50,341 nucleotides of DNA from the IMG/VR virus record IMGVR_UViG_3300030419_000543, positions 1 through 50,341 of that record; one strand, written 5' to 3'. Positions 1 to 9,517 of this stretch are shown here, piece by piece. The position numbers were made by a program, and so were the translations under genes. The stretch is from a virus. The notes under the pieces were generated by a model. It did not search any database. It was not told the DNA's origin and saw nothing but the letters and a program-made list of their open reading frames with translations. The stretch's first letter is position 1. Every line of letters begins with the position of its first letter.

Positions 1-1
1 T

Positions 2-2122
2 AGTGCGTGGTTTCATATTGTCTGGACGGTAAGCACAAACGGCGAGGCAGTCAACAAACTTTGGATAAACGGATCAGAAGTAACTGAGTTCACAAAGACT
101 ACAGATAACCTAGCTGATGGTGATGTATTTCGATTTGGGAATAGTTCTCATCATCACTCTAATTTTGCTGATCCGAATGGCAGTGCTAATAACAAATCGA
201 TTTACGCATCTCAAATGTTCTATCAGGACGGTCAGAAGGTTACGGACATTACAGATTATGGTGAATTTAATGATGATGGTATTTGGGTTCCAAAAGATAT
301 TTCGGGCCTGACTTTTGGAACAAATGGCTATCTACTTGATTTTGCTGATGAAGATAGTCTCGGCAATGATGTAAGCGGAAATAATAACGATTTAACGGTA
401 AATGGCAGTATGACTTCTGCTAACTCGACTAACGACCGTCCAGTGAATGATGCAACTAATAATATTGGGAATTATTGTACTTGGAACTCTGTGATGACAA
501 CTGTAGGTGCGGATGCTACTGCTTGCGCCTACTCAAACGGCAACAAAACAATAGCACTGACAAACTATGGTGCAGGGTTTGGAACACAATTAATAGATGT
601 TACTGATTCCGACGGGTATTATTTTGAAGTTCATTATGACAGTACGTCTACGTATGGAGAAGTTGGAGTTACGTTTTTAGAAAACTTATATACAGTTATA
701 CCAAATTCATGGAATGCTGCTTCTGGATCAGGAACGGGTGGCTATGTCATAGTTTTAAGCGACGGTGATAAGAGGAGTGGTGGTAGTAACTCATCTTACG
801 GTGCGGCGGTTTCAGCTAACAGTTATATTCAAATTGTTGTTAAATCAGGAGCAGTCTATTTTGGTGTGGACAACCAATGGGCAAATGGTTCTGGTTCGTG
901 GAATCAGTCGTGGAGTAGTGCCACTGCTGCCTTCACAAGTTTAACAGGATCTTGCACACCTAGCGTTCACTACTCCGCTGGTAGTGGATCAAACGGTTCT
1001 TTTACTATACGCACTGATCCCTCCGACTTTGAAGGAACGCAACCTAGTGGAACGAAAACAATAGCCACACATAATATGACTGAGCCTACCATCACAAAAC
1101 CTTCAGACCATTTCCAAGTCATCGCTTACGAAGGAACGGATGCGTCCACATTAACAGTGGACACTAATTTTCAAGCGGATTGGGTATGGATCAAAGAACG
1201 AACAAATTCCAGAAGTTGGCATATGTACGATAGCGTTAGAGGGGAAGGAAAAGCTTTATATACAAATGGTGCATATGTTGAAGACGAGGACGAAGTAAAC
1301 GGGTATTTAGATCAATTCAATGCAACAAACGTTAGGCTAACAGATGGTACTACATCAGGAGTGAATGTTAAAGGCTCATCTGACTCAAACACATATGTAA
1401 TGTATGCCATGAAAGCTGGTGGTGCTGCATCCTCAAATTCTGACGGCACTATTACATCGAATGTATCGGCTAATACTGATGCTGGATTTTCCATTGTTAG
1501 TTATACAGGAAATTCTACTGCTGACGCTACAGTAGGTCATGGTCTTTCAAGCACTCCTGAACTTATAATTGTAAAAAGCAGAGAAGGCGCAGAATCATGG
1601 GCTGTCTGGCACAAAGCTCTAGCCGCTGGAAAGAGATTAGATTTAAATCTAGCAGCAGCAGAATTTACTACATCTAATTATATTGAGGGCGTTACCTCAG
1701 ATGTATTCCAGTTAAGTTCGTCTGGAGCCGTTATCAACAACGGAGATGATTTCATTGCGTACTGCTGGCACTCTGTAGAAGGCTTCTCAAAAATTGGGTC
1801 TTATGAAGGAAATGGTAATGCTAACGGGCCGTTTATCTATTTAGGCTTCAAGCCAGCATTCATTATGACTAAAAATATAGATGCTTCTGCGGCGTGGGCT
1901 ATCCATTCGGTTGCACAGTCAGATCAATATAACGATCAGTATTACGAGTTATATGCAAATGCAAGTGACGATCAAGGAAGTTTAGGGGCAAGACGAGATT
2001 TCTTATCTAATGGAACGAAAATACGTAATGGCAGTAGCAGTGCCTACAATACGCTTAGTAAAACGTATATCTATATGGCATTTGCAGAAACACCATTTGC
2101 ATCTAACAATAGAGCGAGATGA
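2..2122 (+). CDS. Tail fibre/adhesin-like protein, 5' end missing
   Basis: The reading frame is open from base 2, so the gene starts upstream of the window; the first in-frame ATG (215) is internal. The visible 706 residues are rich in Ser, Thr, Gly, Asn and Asp, as in extracellular beta-structured virion proteins. The start (SAWFHIVWTV, then KLWINGSEV) resembles a LamG/concanavalin-like fold. A middle part with YYFEVHYDS and VYFGVDNQW resembles a SPRY-like sandwich. The later part has WVWIKERTNSRSWHMYDSVRG and a closing SKTYIYMAFAETPF, a pattern I know from marine phage tail proteins. It probably binds a host surface glycan at the tail tip. Its stop overlaps a possible small gene by ATGA. 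Sure of a secreted-type structural protein; the exact tail role is inferred. Confidence 0.75.
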   Translation, partial: SAWFHIVWTVSTNGEAVNKLWINGSEVTEFTKTTDNLADGDVFRFGNSSHHHSNFADPNGSANNKSIYASQMFYQDGQKVTDITDYGEFNDDGIWVPKDISGLTFGTNGYLLDFADEDSLGNDVSGNNNDLTVNGSMTSANSTNDRPVNDATNNIGNYCTWNSVMTTVGADATACAYSNGNKTIALTNYGAGFGTQLIDVTDSDGYYFEVHYDSTSTYGEVGVTFLENLYTVIPNSWNAASGSGTGGYVIVLSDGDKRSGGSNSSYGAAVSANSYIQIVVKSGAVYFGVDNQWANGSGSWNQSWSSATAAFTSLTGSCTPSVHYSAGSGSNGSFTIRTDPSDFEGTQPSGTKTIATHNMTEPTITKPSDHFQVIAYEGTDASTLTVDTNFQADWVWIKERTNSRSWHMYDSVRGEGKALYTNGAYVEDEDEVNGYLDQFNATNVRLTDGTTSGVNVKGSSDSNTYVMYAMKAGGAASSNSDGTITSNVSANTDAGFSIVSYTGNSTADATVGHGLSSTPELIIVKSREGAESWAVWHKALAAGKRLDLNLAAAEFTTSNYIEGVTSDVFQLSSSGAVINNGDDFIAYCWHSVEGFSKIGSYEGNGNANGPFIYLGFKPAFIMTKNIDASAAWAIHSVAQSDQYNDQYYELYANASDDQGSLGARRDFLSNGTKIRNGSSSAYNTLSKTYIYMAFAETPFASNNRAR

Positions 2123-2289
2123 TTAAGATTGGGAGTGTATGGTATCCTAAATCGCAGAAGAACCTAGCATTACAAATTGCAAGATGGATACATAAGGCAG
2201 TAATAACAGAAATGAGAAAAAAGAAGAGGCGGTATGGAACCTATAGGCGCAACAATAGCAGCTATCGCATTGGCAAAAAAAGCCGTTGA
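2119..2289 (+). CDS. Possible small basic protein, 56 aa
   Basis: An ATG overlaps the tail gene stop as ATGA, giving 56 codons that run into the next gene for 56 bases in another frame. The product begins MIKIGSVWYPKSQK and ends in an Arg/Lys/Asn-rich stretch. The ATGA coupling and the otherwise empty 110-base gap favour it. The long overlap with the next gene, whose frame is clearly better, argues against it. No family recognised. Confidence 0.3.
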   Translation: MIKIGSVWYPKSQKNLALQIARWIHKAVITEMRKKKRRYGTYRRNNSSYRIGKKSR

Positions 2290-2767
2290 TGCAGCACGAG
2301 ATGTAAAGGATATAGGACATTCTTTAGAGGCATTATTTTCAGATCACGAAGAACAAGAGAAACAACCTAAGAAAAAGAAAAAAAAGAAACCTAAGACACG
2401 TATGCAACAAGTTCTTCGTATACGTTCTGGAGATGAAGGATACGATGACGATACCTCAATTTCTGCAGTAGCTAATAAGGTTTTAGAGGAGAAACAGAAA
2501 GCTAGAGCTTTAGAAGGATTAGCTAGAGAAATTGATCGTAAATGGGGAAGAGGTACGTGGAACGAGATAAAGAGTCAACGTAGGAAGTTAATAGCAGAAA
2601 GAGATGCTGCTCAACAATTAGCTAAAGAGAATGCCTTAAAGAAAGCTAAAGCTGATAAGGTATTTTGGGATAAGGTGTTATTAGAAGGACGTAACGTATT
2701 AATCATAATAGCGATGATAACGAGTCTATATTTCTTCCTAAGTTGGGCATGTAAAGGGTGTGTGTAA
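2234..2767 (+). CDS. Membrane-anchored coiled-coil protein
   Basis: Encodes 177 aa of unknown function. The N-terminus is a small amphipathic, Ala-rich segment (IGATIAAIALAKKAVDAA). A lysine-rich linker (KKKKKKKPK, about residues 46-54) follows, then a highly charged helical region with coiled-coil character (about 75-145), then one strong membrane helix near the C-terminus (about 151-170, LIIIAMITSLYFFLSW). An SD-like AGAGGCGG lies just before the ATG. It opens a run of four small membrane or exported proteins between the tail gene and the virion genes, which suggests membrane-associated assembly, injection or lysis accessory roles. This is inference from position. Confidence 0.75.
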   Translation: MEPIGATIAAIALAKKAVDAARDVKDIGHSLEALFSDHEEQEKQPKKKKKKKPKTRMQQVLRIRSGDEGYDDDTSISAVANKVLEEKQKARALEGLAREIDRKWGRGTWNEIKSQRRKLIAERDAAQQLAKENALKKAKADKVFWDKVLLEGRNVLIIIAMITSLYFFLSWACKGCV

Positions 2768-2771
2768 ATAG

Positions 2772-3170
2772 ATGTCACAGGAAGTAAGCTCCGATACTTC
2801 AGTTGCGATGCCAATACGCAACTTACTGTCCATCGTAGCTGCAGTGGCGATAGGAACGTGGGCTTACTTCGGTGTAGTAGAAAGACTTAATAAGCTTGAG
2901 ACACAACAACAATTGATGCAGTCAGACTTAGAGAAGAATAGTGAGTTTAGGATTAATACTCCACAATCTGCTACAGAGAAAGAAGCTTTTATGTTAATAG
3001 AGCATATGAGCAGTCAAATGGAATCTTTAACGTCTAAAGTAAATAATATGCTTCACAATAAAGTTAATATTACCCGGCTTCAAAAAGACACTGAAAAAAT
3101 GCAAGCTGATATAGAAAAGTTAAAAGATCAAGCTAGAAACTTAGAAGTGCATAACGGGAATGGAAAATGA
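2772..3170 (+). CDS. Small membrane protein with coiled coil
   Basis: The 132-aa product has one membrane helix near the N-terminus (about residues 18-34, LLSIVAAVAIGTWAYFGVV), followed by about 95 residues of charged heptad-like helix (ERLNKLETQQQLMQSDLEKN and later KMQADIEKLKDQ). It mirrors the preceding protein, which has its coiled coil before a C-terminal helix, so the two could pair in the inner membrane. The gene starts 4 bases after the previous stop and touches the next start directly. No known family. Confidence 0.75.
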   Translation: MSQEVSSDTSVAMPIRNLLSIVAAVAIGTWAYFGVVERLNKLETQQQLMQSDLEKNSEFRINTPQSATEKEAFMLIEHMSSQMESLTSKVNNMLHNKVNITRLQKDTEKMQADIEKLKDQARNLEVHNGNGK

Positions 3171-3395
3171 ATGGAAACTTTTATCGGATTTGTGTTATAC
3201 CTTTATACTACAGCAGGGCAGTTACTTGAATTTACACCAAGAGATAGTTTATCAGACTGTTTGAAGACTAAGAGAAAGATAGAGAGGACTGATCCTCCGA
3301 TACGAGGTAAAGAACGTTGGGTGTGTAAACAAGGTAAATTAAAATTAAAGACAATTGACGGTAAGAAGTACCCTGTAGAGGTTATAGATCATTAA
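3171..3395 (+). CDS. Small conserved-type phage protein, unknown function
   Basis: Encodes 74 aa starting at the base after the previous stop. The first 15 residues are hydrophobic and aromatic (FIGFVLYLYTTAG) but too short for a certain membrane helix. The rest is basic with two Cys (DCLKTKRK and WVCKQG) that could form a disulfide outside the cytoplasm. Its last base is the first base of the next ATG, so translation is probably coupled. No function can be assigned. Confidence 0.65.
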   Translation: METFIGFVLYLYTTAGQLLEFTPRDSLSDCLKTKRKIERTDPPIRGKERWVCKQGKLKLKTIDGKKYPVEVIDH

Positions 3396-3817
3396 TGCTT
3401 ATATTAAATAAAATATTACAAAAAAGTATCTTTTTACTTGCTTTAATAGCTGTAATAGTCTATAATAATCCAGTAACTGCACAAGAAAAGAAAGAAGAAG
3501 AAGCAAAAATAACAACTTTCGGTGTTGTAGTATCTACGTGTAAAAGTATAGAAGCTATTAAAGGCTTGGCAGAGATGGATAAAAAATCTGATCAAGATGC
3601 TAGGAATCTCTTCAGGTATTTAATGTATCAAGGTAAATGTGGTAGATTGCCTCAACCTACTTTACTACCATTATCTGAACTTCTAGAAGAGTACATAGAT
3701 ACTGAGGGTGAAATCGTACAGATATGGAAGTTATATAAGATTGAACACTGGAGCTTAGTCCGTAAGAAGTTTATTACTGATAAAAAAGGGAATAAAACTA
3801 ATGCAATTACGATATAG
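3395..3817 (+). CDS. Exported protein with signal peptide
   Basis: Encodes 140 aa. The N-terminus is a textbook Sec signal peptide: basic start, hydrophobic core (IFLLALIAVIVY) and a likely cleavage after NPVTA (about residue 29). The mature part is charged and helical with two Cys (STCKS and GKCGR) placed for one disulfide, as expected in the periplasm. It overlaps the previous gene by one base. A lysis accessory (spanin-like) role is possible because a holin and lysins are on this genome, but no lipobox or proline-rich spanin region is visible, so function stays unknown. Confidence 0.7.
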   Translation: MLILNKILQKSIFLLALIAVIVYNNPVTAQEKKEEEAKITTFGVVVSTCKSIEAIKGLAEMDKKSDQDARNLFRYLMYQGKCGRLPQPTLLPLSELLEEYIDTEGEIVQIWKLYKIEHWSLVRKKFITDKKGNKTNAITI

Positions 3818-3840
3818 ACAAGATGATAAGGTAGACTGAT

Positions 3841-5460
3841 ATGGCTGAAGAGACTACTACGACAACACAGACACCACGTTCCTTATCAGTAGAAGAGGCT
3901 AATAAACCTATTCTGGATATTACAAGTGAGCAAGCCTTAATGGGTGCAGACACTACGGACCCTGCAACTGGAGAGACTATTCCCGGTGCTACTACTAGTC
4001 AGCTTGTGGGAAAAGCAGAGTATAAACCTACTGACAAGACTGTAGAAACAGATGAGTTATTAACTACTGCAGGGAAAACATTAGGAGTATCTACTTCTTC
4101 ACCTACAGGTACTTCAGCCGATACCGTAGCAGCAGTAGCTACACCTACTGAAAGCGATGCAGCGCAGATAGATACTGTTGAACGTACTAATTCAAGTGTA
4201 GGTACTGCTACAGCCGCGCAGGGCGCAGTAAGCACTGGTGTAGTAATTGATCCTAATCAAATAGTAGATACTCAAACTAAACAAGATATGTTTGAGCGTG
4301 GTAGTTTAGCTGATGCTAAGACACAGACTCTAGCTGCAGAGGCTTCTACTAAGTATCAAGTAGAACAGTTGATGGCAGCACTAGATGCTGGAGCAGAACT
4401 ACCACCTTGGGCTGCACCTGCTGCACGTAAGGTACGTAGTATGATGAACCAAAGAGGACTTAGCTCCTCTTCGATGGCTGCAGCCGCTATGGTACAGGCT
4501 TTAATGGAAAGTTCTATTCCTATAGCACAATCCGATGCACAGACACACGCAAGATTACAACTACAGAATTTAAGTAACGAACAACAGACCGCCCTAGCCA
4601 ATGCAGCCACTATAGCTGCTATGGACCGTGCTAATCTAGACGTACGTATGAAATCAGCACAGATTAATGCACAATCTTTATTACAGATGGATTTAGCTAA
4701 TTTAAGTAACAGGCAAGCTTCTTCAACATTAACGTACCAAATTAAAGCACAATCTTTATTTAATGATCAATCTGCTGCTAACGCTGCGAAACAGTTCAAT
4801 GCTACTTCACAGAATCAAGTTAATCAGTTCTATGATACTTTAGGTACTACAGTAGCTAATAACAATGCTAATCGTGAAGTAGCTCTTAATGAGTTTAATA
4901 CTGATCAAGCTAACTCTATGGCAAAGTACACAGCTTCTCTTGAAGATGCACGAGAGAAGTTTAATGCTAATGTACAAAATCTTGTAGATCAATCGAATGC
5001 TATATGGCGGCGTAATGTAAACACTATAAACAATGCTGCACAGAATGCAGCGAACAAGTACAATGCAGAAGTTGTGTTAGGTTTAGGTGTAGATTCTATG
5101 AATAATCTCTGGCAGAAGTATCGTGATGAAGCTTCACAAGCTTATACTGCAGGAGAGAATGCGAAGCAACGTGCACATGCTTTAGCGGTTACTGCTATTG
5201 CTAATCAGTTTTCTATGGACTTATTCAGAGCAGGTGTGGATCAGGATCAGTCAGAGAAGACATCTAGATTTTTCGGAGGTTTACTTGATAAGGTTATAAG
5301 TGCAGGACTTAAAGCTTTCACGTTTGATGGTAGTGGCGGTAGTGATACTGATTTGGAGTCTTGGTATAATTATGATGAAGCGGCTGATGCAGATACTGAT
5401 CTATTCGACATAGGTTTAATACCTGAAGATGAAGATTGGTGGGTAACAGGTGATGAATAA
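3841..5460 (+). CDS. Ala/Gln/Asn-rich helical virion protein
   Basis: The 539-aa product has a Thr/Ala-rich disordered N-terminal third. About 300 residues of Ala/Gln/Asn-rich helix follow, with repeated units of the type NLSNEQQT, DLANLSNRQ and SQNQVNQFYDT. The C-terminus is acidic (DIGLIPEDEDWWVTGDE). Residues near 190-215 (AAPAARKVRSMMNQRGLSSSS) look like the most conserved segment. Long Ala/Gln-rich helices upstream of giant ejection proteins fit an internal virion or tail-needle-like protein. I recall similar hypothetical proteins in marine phages, but no defined family. Structural role is inferred from composition and position. Confidence 0.7.
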   Translation: MAEETTTTTQTPRSLSVEEANKPILDITSEQALMGADTTDPATGETIPGATTSQLVGKAEYKPTDKTVETDELLTTAGKTLGVSTSSPTGTSADTVAAVATPTESDAAQIDTVERTNSSVGTATAAQGAVSTGVVIDPNQIVDTQTKQDMFERGSLADAKTQTLAAEASTKYQVEQLMAALDAGAELPPWAAPAARKVRSMMNQRGLSSSSMAAAAMVQALMESSIPIAQSDAQTHARLQLQNLSNEQQTALANAATIAAMDRANLDVRMKSAQINAQSLLQMDLANLSNRQASSTLTYQIKAQSLFNDQSAANAAKQFNATSQNQVNQFYDTLGTTVANNNANREVALNEFNTDQANSMAKYTASLEDAREKFNANVQNLVDQSNAIWRRNVNTINNAAQNAANKYNAEVVLGLGVDSMNNLWQKYRDEASQAYTAGENAKQRAHALAVTAIANQFSMDLFRAGVDQDQSEKTSRFFGGLLDKVISAGLKAFTFDGSGGSDTDLESWYNYDEAADADTDLFDIGLIPEDEDWWVTGDE

Positions 5461-5473
5461 AGGAACAATGTAA

Positions 5474-5935
5474 ATGAGCATATTAAGCACAGCGACTAAC
5501 TGGTTAGTCAAGACAGGTCTAGAAGCAGCCTTCGGTGGTGGTGGCGGTGGAGGCGGTGGTGTCAGTGGTCAAGGATTGGCTGAAGCAACACGACAGACAC
5601 AGCAACAATTGTCTAGTATTCAAGGTAGACAAGTACTACAGCAATATGGAGCGCATAAAAAGAATATACAGAGTGCAGGAATGGGTGCATCTAGACCACC
5701 AGACGCTGCACCTAGACACGAGAAAGGTAGGCTAGGCTTACAATTACTACAAAGAGCTAGGCAGGGCGAAGTGTCTGATCCACTTATGATGCAATTAGTT
5801 ACTAAACAGGCTGCAAGAACAGGAAACATCACAGACGATGTTGTAGCAACCATTCAAGGTTCATATAAAACTACTTCACTGGATACGGGTACACGAACAC
5901 GTAAAACAGCTAGAGGTAGTTTTCTAGATAAATAG
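5474..5935 (+). CDS. Small virion-like protein with poly-glycine tract
   Basis: Encodes 153 aa. After a short N-terminal helix (MSILSTATNWLVKTGLEAAF) comes an uninterrupted run of nine glycines (5536-5562, mostly GGT/GGC codons), then a Gln-rich and basic region. The glycine run would act as a flexible hinge. The N-terminus resembles the start of small internal virion or tail-connector proteins in marine podoviruses. It lies 13 bases after the previous gene and 11 before the next. Function is inferred only from location. Confidence 0.65.
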   Translation: MSILSTATNWLVKTGLEAAFGGGGGGGGGVSGQGLAEATRQTQQQLSSIQGRQVLQQYGAHKKNIQSAGMGASRPPDAAPRHEKGRLGLQLLQRARQGEVSDPLMMQLVTKQAARTGNITDDVVATIQGSYKTTSLDTGTRTRKTARGSFLDK

Positions 5936-5946
5936 GATAAAAAATT

Positions 5947-6489
5947 ATGGCGCAATCTCCATTTCTTAAAGATGCTTCACCGATGAATACGATGGCAATA
6001 CCGGGGCAATCTCTAACCGATACACCTAAACAATACCCTTGGGAAAAACCAGCTAAGTTCTCACAACCAGAGAAAGCTTTCGCTGCTATAGCGTCTAATT
6101 GTAAGAAGCCTTCAGCACGTAAGGATATAGCTAGACTTTTAGACGTAGGTTTGACAGCAGAGACTTTAGCATCAGGAATGGTTATGAACGCATTTACTGA
6201 AGGATACTGCACACCTGATGTCGGAGAGATAATAAAAGAGCCGCTTGTGCGTGTAATAACTAGAATAGGTCTTGATGAAGGTGTAGAAGAAATTGACATT
6301 GTTAATGAATTACCAGAACCTGCTATGACACATGACGATTCCTATTCGTTAATGGCTAAAATGAATCCTGAGAAATATGAGAGAGAGATGGAAAAGATAC
6401 CTGAATATAACTTTGAAGATGAAGAAGAAATGATAGAACCTGAACAAGAAATGTCAGAAGGTTTTATTAATCGTGAGGGGAGTGTTTAA
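5947..6489 (+). CDS. Conserved-type virion protein, unknown
   Basis: The 180-aa product starts MAQSPFLKDASPMNTMAIPG and carries a QYPWEKPAKF segment near residue 30, a motif I associate with marine phage structural genes. A helical middle (residues 40-120) follows, then a very acidic C-terminus (FEDEEEMIEPEQEM). Its end overlaps the start region of the next gene. Likely a minor virion or assembly protein in the ejection module; no biochemical function can be named. Confidence 0.65.
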   Translation: MAQSPFLKDASPMNTMAIPGQSLTDTPKQYPWEKPAKFSQPEKAFAAIASNCKKPSARKDIARLLDVGLTAETLASGMVMNAFTEGYCTPDVGEIIKEPLVRVITRIGLDEGVEEIDIVNELPEPAMTHDDSYSLMAKMNPEKYEREMEKIPEYNFEDEEEMIEPEQEMSEGFINREGSV

Positions 6490-6490
6490 G

Positions 6491-9400
6491 ATGGCTATGC
6501 AATGGGGCAGCTTTTTAGAAGGTTATCAAGAGAGTAAAGATAAGCGTGAATCTGCTGAAGCAGCGCAACGTGCCGCACAAGAAGAAAGAGATTACGAAGA
6601 GAAAAAGTGGATATTCCAACAAGATTATCAAGCAGCACTTACTCGTGATGAAGCAATGAGGAAAGAAAGAATCGAAAAACAACGCCGCCTTCAGGATAGA
6701 GATTGGTCAAAAGAGGATACGCGAAATAATAAAATATTTGAATTATTTAAAGCAGATAAAGAATATATGATGAAAACTGTCGAGGCATTAGCTAAGACAC
6801 CGGGAGGCGTTCCTCCAAGTCTGGCAGAAAGAATGATTGCTAATAAATATCTTTCTAGACAACAAATTAATATGATGAATACTGCTGGACAGGCTGAACT
6901 GAAAGGTACAAAACTTAAAGGAACTGTAGACGGTCTTAATGCAACTTTAACATCACACAGTAAAGGAGCAATTATATACTTTCCGGGCGGTGAACGTGGT
7001 TTCGTAAATATGTACAAACCAATTTGGAATCAAACAATATACAAAGATGAAGATATAAATGCTTTCGCACGAGAGTTTATAGGTCAAGTAGCAAAATCAA
7101 AAGAAAAATTTTTACGTAAAAATGATCCTAAAGCTACATCTTTACGTGCAGGTAAAGGTGAAGAAGAATTTTCAACTAGCGTTGGAAAAGCAAAAATTAC
7201 AGCATCGTTTACAACTAATGACCCATCAGATTTAGTTAAGTCTCTAAAAGCACATAAACTTCATATGAATACATTGCTGTATTCTTTAAGAACTAATCTT
7301 CAACTTGGTAAAAACAAACCTAATGGTGGGATAGGTCTTAACGCAATAAATGATAAAGACTTTATAAGGGATAGATTAGAAAGTGAGATGTACAAAAGAA
7401 ATGAATTTATAGGCAAAACAAAAATACCTTATAAAGACTTAAAGACATTTATAAGAAGTCATCAAGGTGGTGACGAATTTATAAAGAATTATATGGAACC
7501 ACAATCAGGTAATGAACTACTTATAGGTAGAGATGAACCTGCTGTTAGTACACAAACAAAACCACAAGTGTCAGCAGCAGAACCGCCAGTAGAATCTCAA
7601 ACAAATGCTATAGCTAGTGAAACTTCACAACAGCCATCTACTCTACCTTCTGTTAAACCTGAAGCAGCACCGAGTATGTCTAATGCAGATATTATTTCCA
7701 AACCTTATGAAACAGGGGATAACAATGTCTTTTTACCTTCTGGACTAGATTCATCTAAGGAAGGAATATATCATATAGGCTTTGAACATAAACCTGAACA
7801 TGATTATGGTGTTATGAAAGCAAATCATATAATTATAGGAAATGCTTTAACAGAAGCTACTGGCAGAACTGACTTAGATTCAAATGAAACTGAGAATTAT
7901 TTTATGCAGTTAAATACAAAAGATAATCTTGTCAATAGAGAACGTAAGAAAGCGTATTTAACCTATAGAATATCTAAAAGATTTCAAGAATTCGCACAGA
8001 ATCCTCTTGATAGTAGAATGAGAACGCAGATTAGTAAAGATAATACTTTTCATAAACATCTTATAGAACTACAGAACGAAGACCCTAACTTCGATGCTAG
8101 ATCAGCTTTTGCTGAAGCATATTTTAGGACTATAGCAAGATATGAGGTTGATCCTTCTAAACAAGGAGATGGCTCTTCAAGGGATATAAGTACAGGTTCT
8201 TCTATGTATTACAAACAAGATGGAACGCCTCTACCGACATATAGTAGAGCAGTTGCTATTAGAAATAAAACACAAGATATGTTAAATGATTTAGATCATG
8301 TAGTTGAGTTAGCTCAAAAAGGTGCAGGAGGTGTGCCTCTAGTTGGTGCAGCATCTGACGCTACAGTTTTTCTACAAAGAATGACCCGTACTATAGGTGA
8401 TTTTAAAACTCTATTTCAACAATTTGTAAAGAATCCTAATACCTCTAGAGAAGGTTATGAAACTTCTACAGACGTAAATAGAGGGCTTATGAATGACTTT
8501 ATGGAAAAAGCAGAAGGAGAAAGAATAAGACTAAAAGGAGATGAAGGAGAATATTCAGCTAAAGAGTATATCTACAGATCAAGATTATTATCTGCTAAAA
8601 TTCAATTAGCGTATACACTGTCATCTGCTTTACAAGGAGATGGAACAGGAGGTGGACGAACTATCTCTGACGCTGATTTTAAATACGCTATGCTTGCAAT
8701 ATGGGGTACAGAGCCTGAACAAATAATTGGTAGATTAACTGCTTTAAGATCATCTACTAATAGTAAACTTAATCGTCTGAAAGCAGATTTTAAATATGAT
8801 AAATTAGGTCAAGCTGAAAAAGTACGGACCTTTATGAATGAATTTGATAAATATCAAAGAATGGATATGGATGAAAGATGGGCAAGCTTACTAGCTGAAG
8901 GAGCTAATAACGAAGGATCAGTACCTTCAGCTACCGATACAAAAGCTATGTACCCTGCACTTGAAAAGAGACTTACTAGCAATGAAGCATTATTAACTTT
9001 CGGACAAGATACTGAAGGAAGGATGTTCTCAAATAGTAAGAAAAAAAGAAAAAATCAACTACTAAAAATAGGGAATGTAACAAGTCATCTTTTAAATCAT
9101 ACTCTAATGCCTGATTTAGTAACAGCATATACTACCGCTAAATCAGGAAATGAAGACTTAGACGCTAATACATTTGTCAGAAATTTTCTTAAAGTAGGAA
9201 CACCTAATCACAAAAATTTTTCTTCTTTAAGAAATACTGTTACTAATTCACTTTTTAGTCGAATAGAAATGATAAATAATACACCTGTTAGTGTACCTAA
9301 TCCAGATAGTATTTTAAGAAGTAAAGACGGAAAGTTAGTAGTTAGCTCAGATAAGAGTTTAAAACCTGTAAGTGTATTTGATAGGCCTAGCCAATACTAT

Positions 9401-9499
9401 GAAGATAAAGGTAATACAGCAGGTCCAGCTAGTTTGTATTTTTCTATACTGAGTTTCGCCATTGAGTCTTTATACAAATCTAAATCAATTCCTGCATAA
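6491..9499 (+). CDS. Large putative internal virion (ejection) protein
   Basis: Encodes 1002 aa. I choose ATG 6491 because a clean GGGGAG lies 8 bases upstream (6477-6482); an in-frame GTG at 6473 lacks one. The N-terminal 90 residues are a charged coiled coil (SKDKRESAEAAQRAAQEE). The rest is mostly soluble and helical, with a Pro/Gln/Thr-rich linker at about 350-400. No catalytic motif, transglycosylase or lysozyme signature is visible. Size and place directly before an even larger protein and a holin match the T7 gp15/gp16 type of ejected core proteins. This is inference from organisation, not from recognised homology. Confidence 0.6.
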   Translation: MAMQWGSFLEGYQESKDKRESAEAAQRAAQEERDYEEKKWIFQQDYQAALTRDEAMRKERIEKQRRLQDRDWSKEDTRNNKIFELFKADKEYMMKTVEALAKTPGGVPPSLAERMIANKYLSRQQINMMNTAGQAELKGTKLKGTVDGLNATLTSHSKGAIIYFPGGERGFVNMYKPIWNQTIYKDEDINAFAREFIGQVAKSKEKFLRKNDPKATSLRAGKGEEEFSTSVGKAKITASFTTNDPSDLVKSLKAHKLHMNTLLYSLRTNLQLGKNKPNGGIGLNAINDKDFIRDRLESEMYKRNEFIGKTKIPYKDLKTFIRSHQGGDEFIKNYMEPQSGNELLIGRDEPAVSTQTKPQVSAAEPPVESQTNAIASETSQQPSTLPSVKPEAAPSMSNADIISKPYETGDNNVFLPSGLDSSKEGIYHIGFEHKPEHDYGVMKANHIIIGNALTEATGRTDLDSNETENYFMQLNTKDNLVNRERKKAYLTYRISKRFQEFAQNPLDSRMRTQISKDNTFHKHLIELQNEDPNFDARSAFAEAYFRTIARYEVDPSKQGDGSSRDISTGSSMYYKQDGTPLPTYSRAVAIRNKTQDMLNDLDHVVELAQKGAGGVPLVGAASDATVFLQRMTRTIGDFKTLFQQFVKNPNTSREGYETSTDVNRGLMNDFMEKAEGERIRLKGDEGEYSAKEYIYRSRLLSAKIQLAYTLSSALQGDGTGGGRTISDADFKYAMLAIWGTEPEQIIGRLTALRSSTNSKLNRLKADFKYDKLGQAEKVRTFMNEFDKYQRMDMDERWASLLAEGANNEGSVPSATDTKAMYPALEKRLTSNEALLTFGQDTEGRMFSNSKKKRKNQLLKIGNVTSHLLNHTLMPDLVTAYTTAKSGNEDLDANTFVRNFLKVGTPNHKNFSSLRNTVTNSLFSRIEMINNTPVSVPNPDSILRSKDGKLVVSSDKSLKPVSVFDRPSQYYEDKGNTAGPASLYFSILSFAIESLYKSKSIPA

Positions 9500-9517
9500 G
9501 ATAGAAAGAAAAATAGA

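Noticed and set aside
117-311. Separate small gene at the left edge
   Set aside because: It is another frame of the cut tail gene, which is open from base 2.
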